A stretch of 64,000 nt of DNA, from NCBI RefSeq assembly GCF_003097635.1, contig NZ_QCZI01000011.1, forward strand, positions 1-64,000, given 5' to 3'. The notes below the pieces were generated by a model, which did not search any database, was not told the DNA's origin, and saw nothing but the letters and a program-made list of their open reading frames with translations. This stretch comes from Flavobacterium psychrotolerans (GTDB taxonomy: Bacteria > Bacteroidota > Bacteroidia > Flavobacteriales > Flavobacteriaceae). The position numbers and the translations under genes were made by a program. Positions 45,406 through 54,735 of the stretch are shown here, piece after piece (the stretch's first letter is position 1; every line of letters begins with the position of its first letter).

Positions 45406-45918
45406 CTACTTTGTAACATAAGGGATATTTGTAAAAACCCCGTTAGTGAATTCTTTTGTCAAAGTAAGGTTTCCTGTTTTATTAAAACCCGTAAAATCAA
45501 AATTTCCTGAAATTCTCATATTCCCGGTATTTACGGAAGTGATTTTGATTTGACCCGTATTGGCGTATGCATCTGCCGGATTAATGCTTTGATATATTGG
45601 TTGACTGACTCCTCCGCTATATAAGATGATATTCTTATTTGTTGGATAAGATCCTATTGTCATTTCTGGAATAGGAATTGTAAAAGATTCCTTTTGAATG
45701 CCCTTAGATGCATACAGAGTCATTAGTCCATTTATAATTACTGCATTAACTTCTGTTGCAACATAGGTTTGTCCACTAAAACCCACCTTAAACGAAATGG
45801 GCAAAACCGAATTTGTAGGATTTAAATTTGATGTTGTATTAACAGGTTCATTTTCACAAGAGAACAAAAAAAGTATTGAAAACAGTACCAAAATGCCCGT
45901 GATTTTTATATTCTTCAT
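45406..45918 (-). CDS. DUF6252-like lipoprotein
   Basis: A 170-residue lipoprotein with Cys21 after LFLFS. The mature domain (about residues 44-165: FKVGFSGQTYVATEVNAVIINGLMTLYASK, then TIGSYPTN and ISGNFDFTGFNKTG) fits a small beta-rich family of Bacteroidota lipoproteins that I recall as DUF6252. Function unknown. It precedes the other lipoprotein gene on the same strand with a 136-base gap. Confidence 0.7.
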   Translation of the reverse strand: MKNIKITGILVLFSILFLFSCENEPVNTTSNLNPTNSVLPISFKVGFSGQTYVATEVNAVIINGLMTLYASKGIQKESFTIPIPEMTIGSYPTNKNIILYSGGVSQPIYQSINPADAYANTGQIKITSVNTGNMRISGNFDFTGFNKTGNLTLTKEFTNGVFTNIPYVTK

Positions 45919-46017
45919 TTGATAGTAATAAAATTAATATTAGAAAAGTAATTATTTTGATTGTTGATAAAAAATTAAGCCTTAATGTATGAAGCAAAAT
46001 CATGTCTTTTCTCCTTT

Positions 46018-47361
46018 TTAGTTCTTAGTTTTACGTTCATCCAAAGCATTATTTTTTGGAACCCTATTCAATAACAATACTCCGATAATAAAAAAAATAG
46101 CTAAAAAAACAATCGCAAACCTAGGACTGCCCGTAATTTGGTCAATAATCCCATATACACACATCCCAATAACTATTCCGATTTTTTCGGAAACATCAAA
46201 AAAACTAAAAAAGGAAGCGGTATCTTCCGTTTCGGGTAATAGTTTAGAATAGGTTGAACGTGACAAAGCCTGAATTCCGCCCATGACCAATCCTACCAAA
46301 CCCGCCATAATATAAAAATGGATGGGTAAAATTATAAAATAAGCCGCCACACAAAGCAAAACCCAGAAGCAATTGATGGCGATTAGGGTTGGGATATTTC
46401 CGAATTTAGCAGATGCTCTAGACGTCAAAACAGCTCCCAAAATTGCAACCAACTGTATCACTAAAATACAAATAATTAACCCCGTTGTACTATCACTTTT
46501 AGATTCCCAAGCAATTTCCTGTGCCCCAAAATATGTTGCAATTAACATCACAGTCTGCACCGCCATACTGTAAACGAAAAAGCTCCTTAAATATCTTTTT
46601 AATGCCTTATTATGTTCGAGTAATCTCCAAACTTTTTGCAACTCCTTAAAGCCATTAAAAACAACTGCCTTTGTCACCTTGTGCTCTGAATTTCTATTTC
46701 CTTTGGGCAAAAAATAATAGACATATTGGCTAAAAATAATCCACCAGATCCCTACCATAATAAAGGAATAGCGCATAGCTTTCATTGCAGCTTCACCACT
46801 TGAACCAGAAATTCCAAATAGATCAGGTTTCATTATCATTGCCAAATTAACAATTAATAAAATCACGCTTCCTATATAACCTAAAGAATATCCTTTGGCA
46901 CTCACCTCATCTTGTTGTTCCGGAAAAGCAATATCTGGCAAATAGGAATTATAAAATACTAAGCTACCCCAAAAACCAATTAATCCTAGAAAATAAAAAA
47001 CCAAACCCACATAAATATTTTCAAGACTAAAAAAATACAATCCCATGCAGGACAGCGCCCCTAAATAGCAAAAAAACTTCATGAATCCCTTTTTATTCCC
47101 AACATAATCAGAAATCCCAGATAAAATTGGAGAGATAAAAGCAACAACTAAAAACGCAAAAGCGGTTACAAAACTTATTAAAGCCGAATTCTTAAGATTC
47201 ATTCCAAAAACAGAAATGTAATGATCCCTATCTGAAAATAATGCTTCATAAAATATTGGAAAAACTGCTGATGAAATCACTAATGGGTAAACAGAATTTG
47301 CCCAATCATAAAAAGCCCACGCATTTAATAGTTTTTTACTTCCTTTAGGTAAATCTTCCAT
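46018..47361 (-). CDS. UMF1/Atg22-like MFS transporter
   Basis: From the ATG at 47361 the product has 447 residues beginning MEDLPKGSKKLLNAWAFYDW. The in-frame ATG at 47436 would add 25 basic residues with no counterpart in the family. About 12 membrane segments follow. AFYDWANSVYPLVISSAVFPIFY at the N-terminus and GGIQALSRSTYSKLLPE near residue 360 are typical of the UMF1 group related to the yeast vacuole effluxer Atg22. Substrate unknown; amino acids have been proposed for relatives. Confidence 0.85.
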   Translation of the reverse strand: MEDLPKGSKKLLNAWAFYDWANSVYPLVISSAVFPIFYEALFSDRDHYISVFGMNLKNSALISFVTAFAFLVVAFISPILSGISDYVGNKKGFMKFFCYLGALSCMGLYFFSLENIYVGLVFYFLGLIGFWGSLVFYNSYLPDIAFPEQQDEVSAKGYSLGYIGSVILLIVNLAMIMKPDLFGISGSSGEAAMKAMRYSFIMVGIWWIIFSQYVYYFLPKGNRNSEHKVTKAVVFNGFKELQKVWRLLEHNKALKRYLRSFFVYSMAVQTVMLIATYFGAQEIAWESKSDSTTGLIICILVIQLVAILGAVLTSRASAKFGNIPTLIAINCFWVLLCVAAYFIILPIHFYIMAGLVGLVMGGIQALSRSTYSKLLPETEDTASFFSFFDVSEKIGIVIGMCVYGIIDQITGSPRFAIVFLAIFFIIGVLLLNRVPKNNALDERKTKN

Positions 47362-47489
47362 ATAGTATCCTTTTAATCTTGCGAATTTATTTATTTTTTT
47401 GCTACGAATTACATGGATTTGTCTGAACTTAATCATTCAAAACAAGAAAAGTAACATTTGCGGTAAAACACAACTAAGTATCAATAAGA

Positions 47490-47513
47490 AAGCCACTTCA
47501 AAAGAAATGGCTT
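47490..47513 (-). terminator. Weak terminator after the M48 protease gene
   Basis: AAGCCACTTC at 47490-47499 pairs with GAAATGGCTT at 47504-47513 with one mismatch; only a short T-rich stretch follows. Confidence 0.5.
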
Positions 47514-47537
47514 AATTTATATACTTTAAAAAATTTA

Positions 47538-48350
47538 TTATTTAAAAACAACTCCAAATTTCAAAGCTTCAGCTTTAGCTTGAGGAATTAAACTCTTGAT
47601 TTTAGCAATTCTAGTTGCGTCTGATGGGTGCGTACTCAAAAATTCCGGAGGTGCATTCCCTCCCGATTTTGCTGACATCCTTCCCCAAAAAGCAACTGCC
47701 TGATCAGGATTATAACCTGCAATGGCCATTAAAGTAAGTCCAATCATATCGGCTTCTGATTCATGACTTCGGCTAAAAGGAAGCATTGCCCCATATTGAG
47801 AACCTAAACCATACGCTTGTTGCCAAATTTGCTGCTTTTCAGCACTTTGTTTTCCAGTAGCAAGTGTTACTCCAACGGCTCCTAATTGTTGCAATTCAGC
47901 AGCACTCATACGTTGAGCACCATGATTTGCCAGTGCATGCGAAACCTCATGGCCTATAACGGTAGCTAAACCAGCTTCATCTTTAGTTATAGGTAAAATC
48001 CCAGAGTAAACCACAATTTTTCCACCTGGCAAACACCAAGCATTCACCTCTTTGCTCTCCACCAATTTATAGTCCCATTGATAATCTTTTAAATAACCTG
48101 AATAACCATTTGCATTTAAATACTTTTCTGCTGCCGTTTTAATTTTCATTCCTACCGTTTCTACCATCCGCGCATCAGAAGTTCCGGAAACAACTTTGTT
48201 TTCTTTTAAGAAAGTTCCGTATTGCTGGAATGATGACGGAAACAACTCACTATTTGAAACAAAATTCAAGCTGTTTTTACCGGTAAATGGATTTTTGGCA
48301 CATGAAATAACCAAACTAAAAACCCCAATAATAATTAAGTATCTTTTCAT
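47538..48350 (-). CDS. M48-family metallopeptidase, lipoprotein (LoiP/BepA-like)
   Basis: A 270-residue zinc peptidase tethered by a lipid at Cys17 (LVISCAKNPFTG). The zinc site is HEVSH (His134, Glu135, His138), with the third ligand probably Glu in SHESEADMIGL near residue 205. NAWCLPGGKIVVYSG before the active site is typical of periplasmic M48 enzymes such as LoiP and YcaL, which act in outer-membrane protein quality control. It has its own -7 element at 48373-48380. Confidence 0.92.
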   Translation of the reverse strand: MKRYLIIIGVFSLVISCAKNPFTGKNSLNFVSNSELFPSSFQQYGTFLKENKVVSGTSDARMVETVGMKIKTAAEKYLNANGYSGYLKDYQWDYKLVESKEVNAWCLPGGKIVVYSGILPITKDEAGLATVIGHEVSHALANHGAQRMSAAELQQLGAVGVTLATGKQSAEKQQIWQQAYGLGSQYGAMLPFSRSHESEADMIGLTLMAIAGYNPDQAVAFWGRMSAKSGGNAPPEFLSTHPSDATRIAKIKSLIPQAKAEALKFGVVFK

Positions 48351-48372
48351 AATTTATTTTATTATATGTGAA

Positions 48373-48380
48373 CAAAAATA
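48373..48380 (-). promoter_or_regulatory. -7 element of the M48 protease gene
   Basis: TATTTTTG on the minus strand matches TAnnTTTG, 22 bases upstream of the start codon at 48350. Confidence 0.5.
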
Positions 48381-48440
48381 CATCTCATATAAACATTGAA
48401 GTTACATAATATTATTTTATTCTTTCATATTTACGAGAAA

Positions 48441-50837
48441 TTAAACACCTGTAATGTAAATTTCTGTAAAGTCTTTATCTACGATTAACGTATTTAAATT
48501 AAATGACGCATCGTTGAATGAAATATGTTCCTTATCAATCATTATTTTTTTTACTTTAAAAGGTAATCCGTGAAGATTAATTTTAAATTTGGTATAATTA
48601 GTGACAAACTTCCCTTCTTTATGTTGCTGAATGATCAGTTCTTTTTCTTTACCTGTAAAACTAAATGTAGCTAAACTAAATCGTCCTTTATTATAATCAT
48701 ATCCATCTTGGGCATCTTCATAAAGAACCGACTTTTCTTTACCCAATTTAAAATAAACTTCTAGTGTGATTTCTTCAAATTCCAATTCACCAACGTATTG
48801 TTGTACTGGATATTTTGGAATAATTGCTCCTTCTTTTACAAAAATTGGAATTTGATCAAAATCAGTCTGTACCCAAAGTTCCTTTTTACCATTAACCAAT
48901 TCGTCAGTCCAATAATTATACCAATTCCCGGTTGGCAAATACATGCGACGACCCTGTGCATTAGGCTCTAAAATAGGACACACCAAAATTTGGTTTCCAA
49001 AAATAAATTCATCTGTTCTATAATGTGTTTGTGTATCTTCTTGGTCAAAATACACTAATGGTTTCAACATAGGAACTCCATCATTAATATATTCCCAAAA
49101 CATGGTGTAGAGATAAGGGAGCAATTGGTAGCGTAATTCAACAAATTTCCTAGTGATATCAATCACTTCTTCATCAAATGACCAAGGCTCTTGGTCACCA
49201 TGGTCTCCGGAAGAATGGGTTCGGCAAAACGGATGAAATACCCCTAACTGAATCCAACGTGCATACAATTCTCCGGTAGGTTGTTCAGCAAATCCACCAA
49301 TATCAGATCCGGTAAACCCCATACCTGAAATAGACATTCGTTGCACCTGAATATTGGCTATCCACAAATGTTCCCAACTCGCAACATTATCACCTGTCCA
49401 AGAAGAAGTATACCGTTGCGCACCAGAATAGGCCGAACGCGTAATAATAAAAGGACGTTTAGGGTATGCAAACTGTTTAACCCCTTCATAAGTGGCACGA
49501 GCCATTTGGGTTCCATATATATTGTGCGCTTTCCTATGACTGCAAGGATTTCCATCATAATCGTGACGCACATCCATCGGGAATGTTTTACCCGGAACTT
49601 CCATTACTGCTGGTTCGTTCATATCATTCCACACGCCCTTTACCCCAATGTCCGAGATTAGTTCTTTAAATAATCCTGCCCACCATTCTCGCACTTCAGG
49701 ATTTGTATAGTCCGGAAAATTACATTCTCCAGGCCAAACTTTTCCTTTCATGTAAGGACCATCGGCTCGTTTACAAAAATAATCTTTTTCAAGAGCTTCA
49801 TTGTAAACCCAATAGTCTTTGTCTATTTTTATTCCCGGATCAATGATAACAACGGTTTTGAAACCGTCTTCAGCTAATTCGGCAACCATTTTTTTGGGAT
49901 CTGGAAAATATTCTTTATTCCAAGTAAAACAACGGAAACCTTCCATGTAATCAATATCGAGATAAATCGCATCACAAGGAATTTTGAGCTCTCTAAATTT
50001 ACCGGTTACCTCTTTTACTTTGCTCTCGGGATAATAACTCCATTTACATTGGTGATACCCTAAAGCCCAAAGTGGTGGCAATTCAGGTTTTCCTGTTAAA
50101 TGTGTATAGGTTGTAACCACGTCTTGCATTTGTGGACCATAAATAAAATAGTAGTTCATTTCCCCACCTTCTGCCCAGAAACTAGTTACATTTCTTCGTT
50201 CATGACAAAAGTCAAAAGTGGTTTTAAAAGTGTTATCAAAAAATATCCCATATGAATTTTTATTTTGTAAGCCAATATAAAATGGGACAACCTTATATAA
50301 AGGTTCTTGATCCTTATGATAAGCATATTGATCTGTCGCAAAATTTTCTACCCTTTTTCCTTTCAGATTCATTTGGGAAGCTTTATCCCCTAACCCATAA
50401 AAACATTCTCCATCTTTAGAAGCCTTACTCATTTTGACGATATTCCCACCAAAATGGTAACTTTCTTCCCAATGAAACCCCAACTCATCCTCAAGAATGC
50501 AATTTCCTTCCAAATCCGTTATCGAAACCCGTAAATCTTCTTTTTGAATTTTACAAATTACCTTACTCGTTTGAATTATGTAGCAATCTATATCATCAGC
50601 AAGCTCTAGCAAATTATAACCGTGGGATTGAGTTTTGTCAATTGCATACGAAAAATCTTTGCTAAAATAACCTTTGGTAGTGTATCGAAAACGAAGAAGA
50701 CTATCTCGAAGTACAGTAACTTTTAAAATAACGCTATTGTCTGTATAGAAATAGACGCTATCCACTTCCTTTTTAAATTCTACTATTTTTGAAGGATATA
50801 AATCTCCTTTAAATTCTAATTCGGTATTTGTTATCAT
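48441..50837 (-). CDS. Alpha-glucosidase, glycoside hydrolase family 31
   Basis: Hydrolyses alpha-glucosides from the non-reducing end. From the ATG at 50837 it has 798 residues; the ATG at 50894 is rejected because the likely -7 element (50896-50903) would place it at the transcription start. GH31 landmarks: galactose-mutarotase-like N-terminal domain, PLWALGYHQCKWSYYPE near residue 265, nucleophile Asp in GVWNDMNEPAV near 395, acid/base Asp in SSWTGDNVASW near 480. No signal peptide, so cytosolic. It is last in the leftward alpha-glucan cluster, 229 bases after glgB and with its own -7 element, and may recycle malto-oligosaccharides. Confidence 0.93.
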   Translation of the reverse strand: MITNTELEFKGDLYPSKIVEFKKEVDSVYFYTDNSVILKVTVLRDSLLRFRYTTKGYFSKDFSYAIDKTQSHGYNLLELADDIDCYIIQTSKVICKIQKEDLRVSITDLEGNCILEDELGFHWEESYHFGGNIVKMSKASKDGECFYGLGDKASQMNLKGKRVENFATDQYAYHKDQEPLYKVVPFYIGLQNKNSYGIFFDNTFKTTFDFCHERRNVTSFWAEGGEMNYYFIYGPQMQDVVTTYTHLTGKPELPPLWALGYHQCKWSYYPESKVKEVTGKFRELKIPCDAIYLDIDYMEGFRCFTWNKEYFPDPKKMVAELAEDGFKTVVIIDPGIKIDKDYWVYNEALEKDYFCKRADGPYMKGKVWPGECNFPDYTNPEVREWWAGLFKELISDIGVKGVWNDMNEPAVMEVPGKTFPMDVRHDYDGNPCSHRKAHNIYGTQMARATYEGVKQFAYPKRPFIITRSAYSGAQRYTSSWTGDNVASWEHLWIANIQVQRMSISGMGFTGSDIGGFAEQPTGELYARWIQLGVFHPFCRTHSSGDHGDQEPWSFDEEVIDITRKFVELRYQLLPYLYTMFWEYINDGVPMLKPLVYFDQEDTQTHYRTDEFIFGNQILVCPILEPNAQGRRMYLPTGNWYNYWTDELVNGKKELWVQTDFDQIPIFVKEGAIIPKYPVQQYVGELEFEEITLEVYFKLGKEKSVLYEDAQDGYDYNKGRFSLATFSFTGKEKELIIQQHKEGKFVTNYTKFKINLHGLPFKVKKIMIDKEHISFNDASFNLNTLIVDKDFTEIYITGV

Positions 50838-50895
50838 GGTATTTTGTTTAAGTTCATAGAGACTATTTGAAATAGCCACTAAAGTTCCAAACATA

Positions 50896-50903
50896 CAAAA
50901 TTA
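50896..50903 (-). promoter_or_regulatory. -7 element of the GH31 gene
   Basis: TAATTTTG on the minus strand matches TAnnTTTG. It lies 58 bases upstream of the ATG at 50837 and right at the alternative ATG at 50894, favouring the former. Confidence 0.5.
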
Positions 50904-51123
50904 GTTTGTTTATAGAAATGAATTTAATATATTTCTACGAAAACGTTATCGTAAGTATGTATTCCCATTAACCTTATATTTTTTTGTGTTTTATTCTGAA
51001 GTTTGATTATAAAAAAAATCTCTCCATGTCTATATCACGCATAAAAATGTTTAGAGATAAACAAATCGCGTCTTGGTGACTTGGAGAGAGATTATAAAAA
51101 TTGTATTAAATAAATAATTCCAA

Positions 51124-53028
51124 TTATGATATTTTAAAAACAGTTACGCTCAACGGTGGCAACACTAATGCAGCTGAAAAATCTCTGCCGTCACATGGAT
51201 CTGCTTCAATTTTTATAGATTTAGTGAAAGTTTTTCCGCTTCCTCCATAAATAGTTTCATCGCTATTGAAAACCTGAGTCAATTTTCCTTTTTTAGGTAT
51301 GCCAATGCGATAATTTTCTCTAATTACTGGTGTGAAATTACAAACTACGACAAGGTCATCTTTAGGGTCATTTCCTTTTCTAATATAGGACATTACCGCA
51401 TTTTGAAAATCAGAATAGTTAATCCATTCGAAACCTTCAGGACTGAATTGTTTTTCGTGCAATGCGGGATACGTTTTGTACAGGGCATTTAGATCTGTAA
51501 TCACCTTTTTGATGCCATCATGAAAATCATATTGAAGTAGATGCCAATCTAAACTGCCTTCAAAATTCCACTCACTGCTTTGCCCAAATTCAGCACCCAT
51601 AAATAACAATTTCGTCCCCGGATGCGTAAACATGTAGCCATAGAGTAATCGCAAGTTGGCAAATTTTTGCCATTCATCTCCTGGCATTCTTCCTGCAATA
51701 GATTTTTTTCCATATACCACTTCATCATGTGATAAGGGCAACATGAAGTTTTCAGAAAATGCATAAGTCATAGAAAATGTCAAATCGTTTTGGTGGTATT
51801 TTCTGTATATGGGTTCTTTTTGAAAATACTGTAAGGTATCGTGCATCCAACCCATCATCCATTTCATTCCAAAACCTAAGCCTCCAACAAATGTTGGACG
51901 AGAAACCATTGAAAAAGAGGTACTCTCTTCGGCAATAGTCTGTACACCTTCAAAATTTGAATATACTGCTTCGTTAAAATCTTTTAGGAAACTGATGGTA
52001 TCCAAATTTTCTCTTCCTCCAAAAATATTTGGCTCCCATTCTCCTTCTTCTCTAGAATAATCCAGATACAACATTGACGCTACGGCATCAACTCGAAGTC
52101 CATCTGCATGATAATGTTGCAACCAAAAAATGGCATTACTAATCAAGAACGACCGTACTTCATTACGTCCGTAATTAAAGACTAAACTTTTCCAGTCTGG
52201 ATGGTATCCTTTTCTTCTGTCTGGATGTTCAAAAAGATTTGAACCGTCAAAAAAACCTAAACCATGAGCATCATCAGGAAAATGAGACGGAACCCAATCT
52301 AAAATTACTCCAATTCCAGCTTGGTGAAGTTTGTCAACCAAAAACATAAAATCCTGTGGTTTTCCAAAACGAGAAGTAGGCGCAAAATATCCTACCAATT
52401 GGTATCCCCAAGACGGATCGTATGGAAATTCCATTATAGGCATAAACTCCACATGAGTGAAGCCCGTTTCTTTTACATAATTCACTAAATCTTCTGCAAA
52501 TTCAAGATAGGTCAAGAATTTCCCTTCTGCATTGCGTTTCCAAGATCCCAAATGTACCTCATAAACAGAATAAGGCTTGTCTAATCCGTTTTTATCTTTA
52601 CGGTTATCCATCCAAGATTTGTCTTTCCATTTGTATTCCAAATCCCAAATAACTGATGCGGTATGTGGGGGATGTTCACAATACAGAGCAAAAGGATCTG
52701 CCTTTTCAGTGATAATATCATTATTGTTCGATTGGATTTTATATTTATAGGTTGTCCCTTTTTCTAAACCTGGAATAAACCCTTCCCAAATTCCAGAAGA
52801 ATCCCAACGTACTTGCAGTTGATGATCCCCTTGAATCCAATAATTAAAATCCCCAACTACTGAAACGGAACGTGCCGAAGGCGCCCAAACCGCGAAATAA
52901 ACTCCCTTTACCCCTTCAACTTCTATAATATGTGCCCCGAGTTTTTCGTATAGTCTAAAATGTTTTCCTGCTTTGAATAAATCGATGTCGAAATCGGTTA
53001 AAAGGGAATGTGATTGTACTTTGTTCAT
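51124..53028 (-). CDS. glgB: 1,4-alpha-glucan branching enzyme
   Basis: Introduces alpha-1,6 branches into glycogen. The 634-residue protein has a CBM48 domain (residues about 20-130, including YFAVWAPSARSVSVVGDFN) and a GH13 barrel: VEFMPIMEFPYDPSWGYQ near residue 195, nucleophile Asp in GLRVDAVASMLYLDYS near 314, acid Glu in TIAEESTSF near 365, and LPLSHDEVVYGKKS near 430. It lies 48 bases downstream of the maltokinase gene, so the order of action (GlgE then GlgB) is kept in one operon. Confidence 0.95.
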   Translation of the reverse strand: MNKVQSHSLLTDFDIDLFKAGKHFRLYEKLGAHIIEVEGVKGVYFAVWAPSARSVSVVGDFNYWIQGDHQLQVRWDSSGIWEGFIPGLEKGTTYKYKIQSNNNDIITEKADPFALYCEHPPHTASVIWDLEYKWKDKSWMDNRKDKNGLDKPYSVYEVHLGSWKRNAEGKFLTYLEFAEDLVNYVKETGFTHVEFMPIMEFPYDPSWGYQLVGYFAPTSRFGKPQDFMFLVDKLHQAGIGVILDWVPSHFPDDAHGLGFFDGSNLFEHPDRRKGYHPDWKSLVFNYGRNEVRSFLISNAIFWLQHYHADGLRVDAVASMLYLDYSREEGEWEPNIFGGRENLDTISFLKDFNEAVYSNFEGVQTIAEESTSFSMVSRPTFVGGLGFGMKWMMGWMHDTLQYFQKEPIYRKYHQNDLTFSMTYAFSENFMLPLSHDEVVYGKKSIAGRMPGDEWQKFANLRLLYGYMFTHPGTKLLFMGAEFGQSSEWNFEGSLDWHLLQYDFHDGIKKVITDLNALYKTYPALHEKQFSPEGFEWINYSDFQNAVMSYIRKGNDPKDDLVVVCNFTPVIRENYRIGIPKKGKLTQVFNSDETIYGGSGKTFTKSIKIEADPCDGRDFSAALVLPPLSVTVFKIS

Positions 53029-53076
53029 TTTAATATTATTGTTATTTTTTGTTAGTTTTTTCTAAACAGTTAATTA

Positions 53077-54735
53077 TCATTTTGTATCATGACTGTATTT
53101 TATTTTTTCAAAATTCATGATACTGGCAATTCCTGTTAAAGGAATCACTGACCAGCGCGGTCTTGAATTTAGTTCATAACCCAATTCATAAACCGCTTTT
53201 TCCAATAAGTGATACTTTAATAAAAAATCAATCTCACTTCGATAACCAATATTCAAATTCCCAGCTTGGGCAACTTCGGTATAGGTATGAATAAAAACGC
53301 CAACAAAATATTTAAACAAAATCTCTCCCGCATGAAATAAATCTTCTTGATCATAAGGGTATTTTTCTTTGTTGTTGAAAATTGTTGCGTAAATCGAATA
53401 ATGAAACGAACGAAACATACCAGCTACGTCTTTCAATGGTGGCTGTTTTACTTTTCTGTCACGTATGGTACTTTCAGGTTCTCCTTCAAAATCCAAAATA
53501 GTAAAATCATCTCCATTGACCAAAACCTGACCTAAATGATAATCTCCGTGAATTCTAATCCGTTCTGATTTCATTTTCGTCCAATCAAAGTCAAGAAATA
53601 ATTTCCTAATGTCTTTTTTGTGGTCTAAAAACTGATTTGCCAATTCTAAAGCCAATCCGTCTAATTTATGCAGATTATTTTCCAAAATATTCAATCTGTT
53701 TTGAAACTGATAGGTCAATCTGTTTTTAAGCCAAACTGAATAATCCCCATTGTAAGTGGTTGGGGTAAATGCCGTGTCATGAAAATCACCACCAAGGGCA
53801 ATGTGCATTTCTGCGGTGCGTGTCGCCAATGTTTGAATTCTAATAAAAATGCTCAATCCAACCCAATCAATGATTTCATGTGGCACTGCATTTAATTTTA
53901 ATCTTTTAAACAATTCAATATCTGGCAATTTGCATATTTTTATTTTTTTATGCTTTAAATTATCAAAAATATGATCTACTTCTTCTAACATAAATTGCCA
54001 CGCATCTCCTTGATTTGGGACTAATTCCTGCATCAATCCAAGTGTGATATTTCCTTCAGACATGGCTACACTTATACTCCCAGTGTAAGCTGGAGAACTC
54101 TTGAAATCCATCCTTTCTGTAAGAAACCGACTAATCTCATAATCCGGATTGGTACTGATATAAATTCTTCTAAAAATCTTCAGTACTAAAGTGTCATTAT
54201 AAATAACAGAAGTGTTACTTTGCTCCACTCCCATAAATTTAGAACTTTTATATTCTTTTTCCTCTAATTTCTCTCCTTTGTGAAATCTAACTTTTAGAGT
54301 TGTTTTCTCACCAGAATTGACAATTTTATCGAACAAAAGTTTTCTAAAATCCTCTTGGTGCAAGGCATCAACAAGAAAGCCTTCAACCCCATTCATTTTC
54401 ACGGGAGCAATAATTGTATTGGTATCTAAATCCTCTACTTTCATAAAAGAGACAGGCATAAAATAATGCTGATAAAACGCTTCCTTAAAATTAACTTCTA
54501 GTAAAACACCGTAATAAGTGTTCTTTTCAGAAGCAATTTTAAAGGAATCTACTACTTCAATATACTTTAAAGTGCTCGCTTTTCCTCCGTACCAACGCTT
54601 ATTGATGATATAATTTTCCAAAATATCAGATGAAAAAACCTTTATAAATTCTTCATCTTCAAAAGCACTTTTCCAGCCCACATTAAAGACAAATGGGTTT
54701 TGAAATTCGTCTGCATTAATTTGATTTTCTGTCAT
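53077..54735 (-). CDS. mak: Maltokinase
   Basis: Phosphorylates maltose with ATP to maltose 1-phosphate, the substrate of GlgE. The 552 residues have the N-terminal cap domain (residues about 40-140, starting RWYGGKASTLKYIEVVD) and the APH-like kinase part with SNTSVIYNDTLVLKIFRR near residue 172, catalytic IHGDYHLGQVL near 393 and metal-binding ILDFEGEP near 412. Its ATG overlaps the glgE stop by one base (TAATG), a sign of translational coupling. In actinobacteria Mak is often fused to TreS; here it is free-standing and no treS is next to it. Confidence 0.9.
   Translation of the reverse strand: MTENQINADEFQNPFVFNVGWKSAFEDEEFIKVFSSDILENYIINKRWYGGKASTLKYIEVVDSFKIASEKNTYYGVLLEVNFKEAFYQHYFMPVSFMKVEDLDTNTIIAPVKMNGVEGFLVDALHQEDFRKLLFDKIVNSGEKTTLKVRFHKGEKLEEKEYKSSKFMGVEQSNTSVIYNDTLVLKIFRRIYISTNPDYEISRFLTERMDFKSSPAYTGSISVAMSEGNITLGLMQELVPNQGDAWQFMLEEVDHIFDNLKHKKIKICKLPDIELFKRLKLNAVPHEIIDWVGLSIFIRIQTLATRTAEMHIALGGDFHDTAFTPTTYNGDYSVWLKNRLTYQFQNRLNILENNLHKLDGLALELANQFLDHKKDIRKLFLDFDWTKMKSERIRIHGDYHLGQVLVNGDDFTILDFEGEPESTIRDRKVKQPPLKDVAGMFRSFHYSIYATIFNNKEKYPYDQEDLFHAGEILFKYFVGVFIHTYTEVAQAGNLNIGYRSEIDFLLKYHLLEKAVYELGYELNSRPRWSVIPLTGIASIMNFEKIKYSHDTK

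Noticed and set aside
51017..51090. Complementary AATCTCTCCA and GGAGAGAGATT segments between glgB and the GH31 gene
   Set aside because: The loop of about 60 bases is too long and the pairing has a bulge; no T run follows, so I do not call a terminator.
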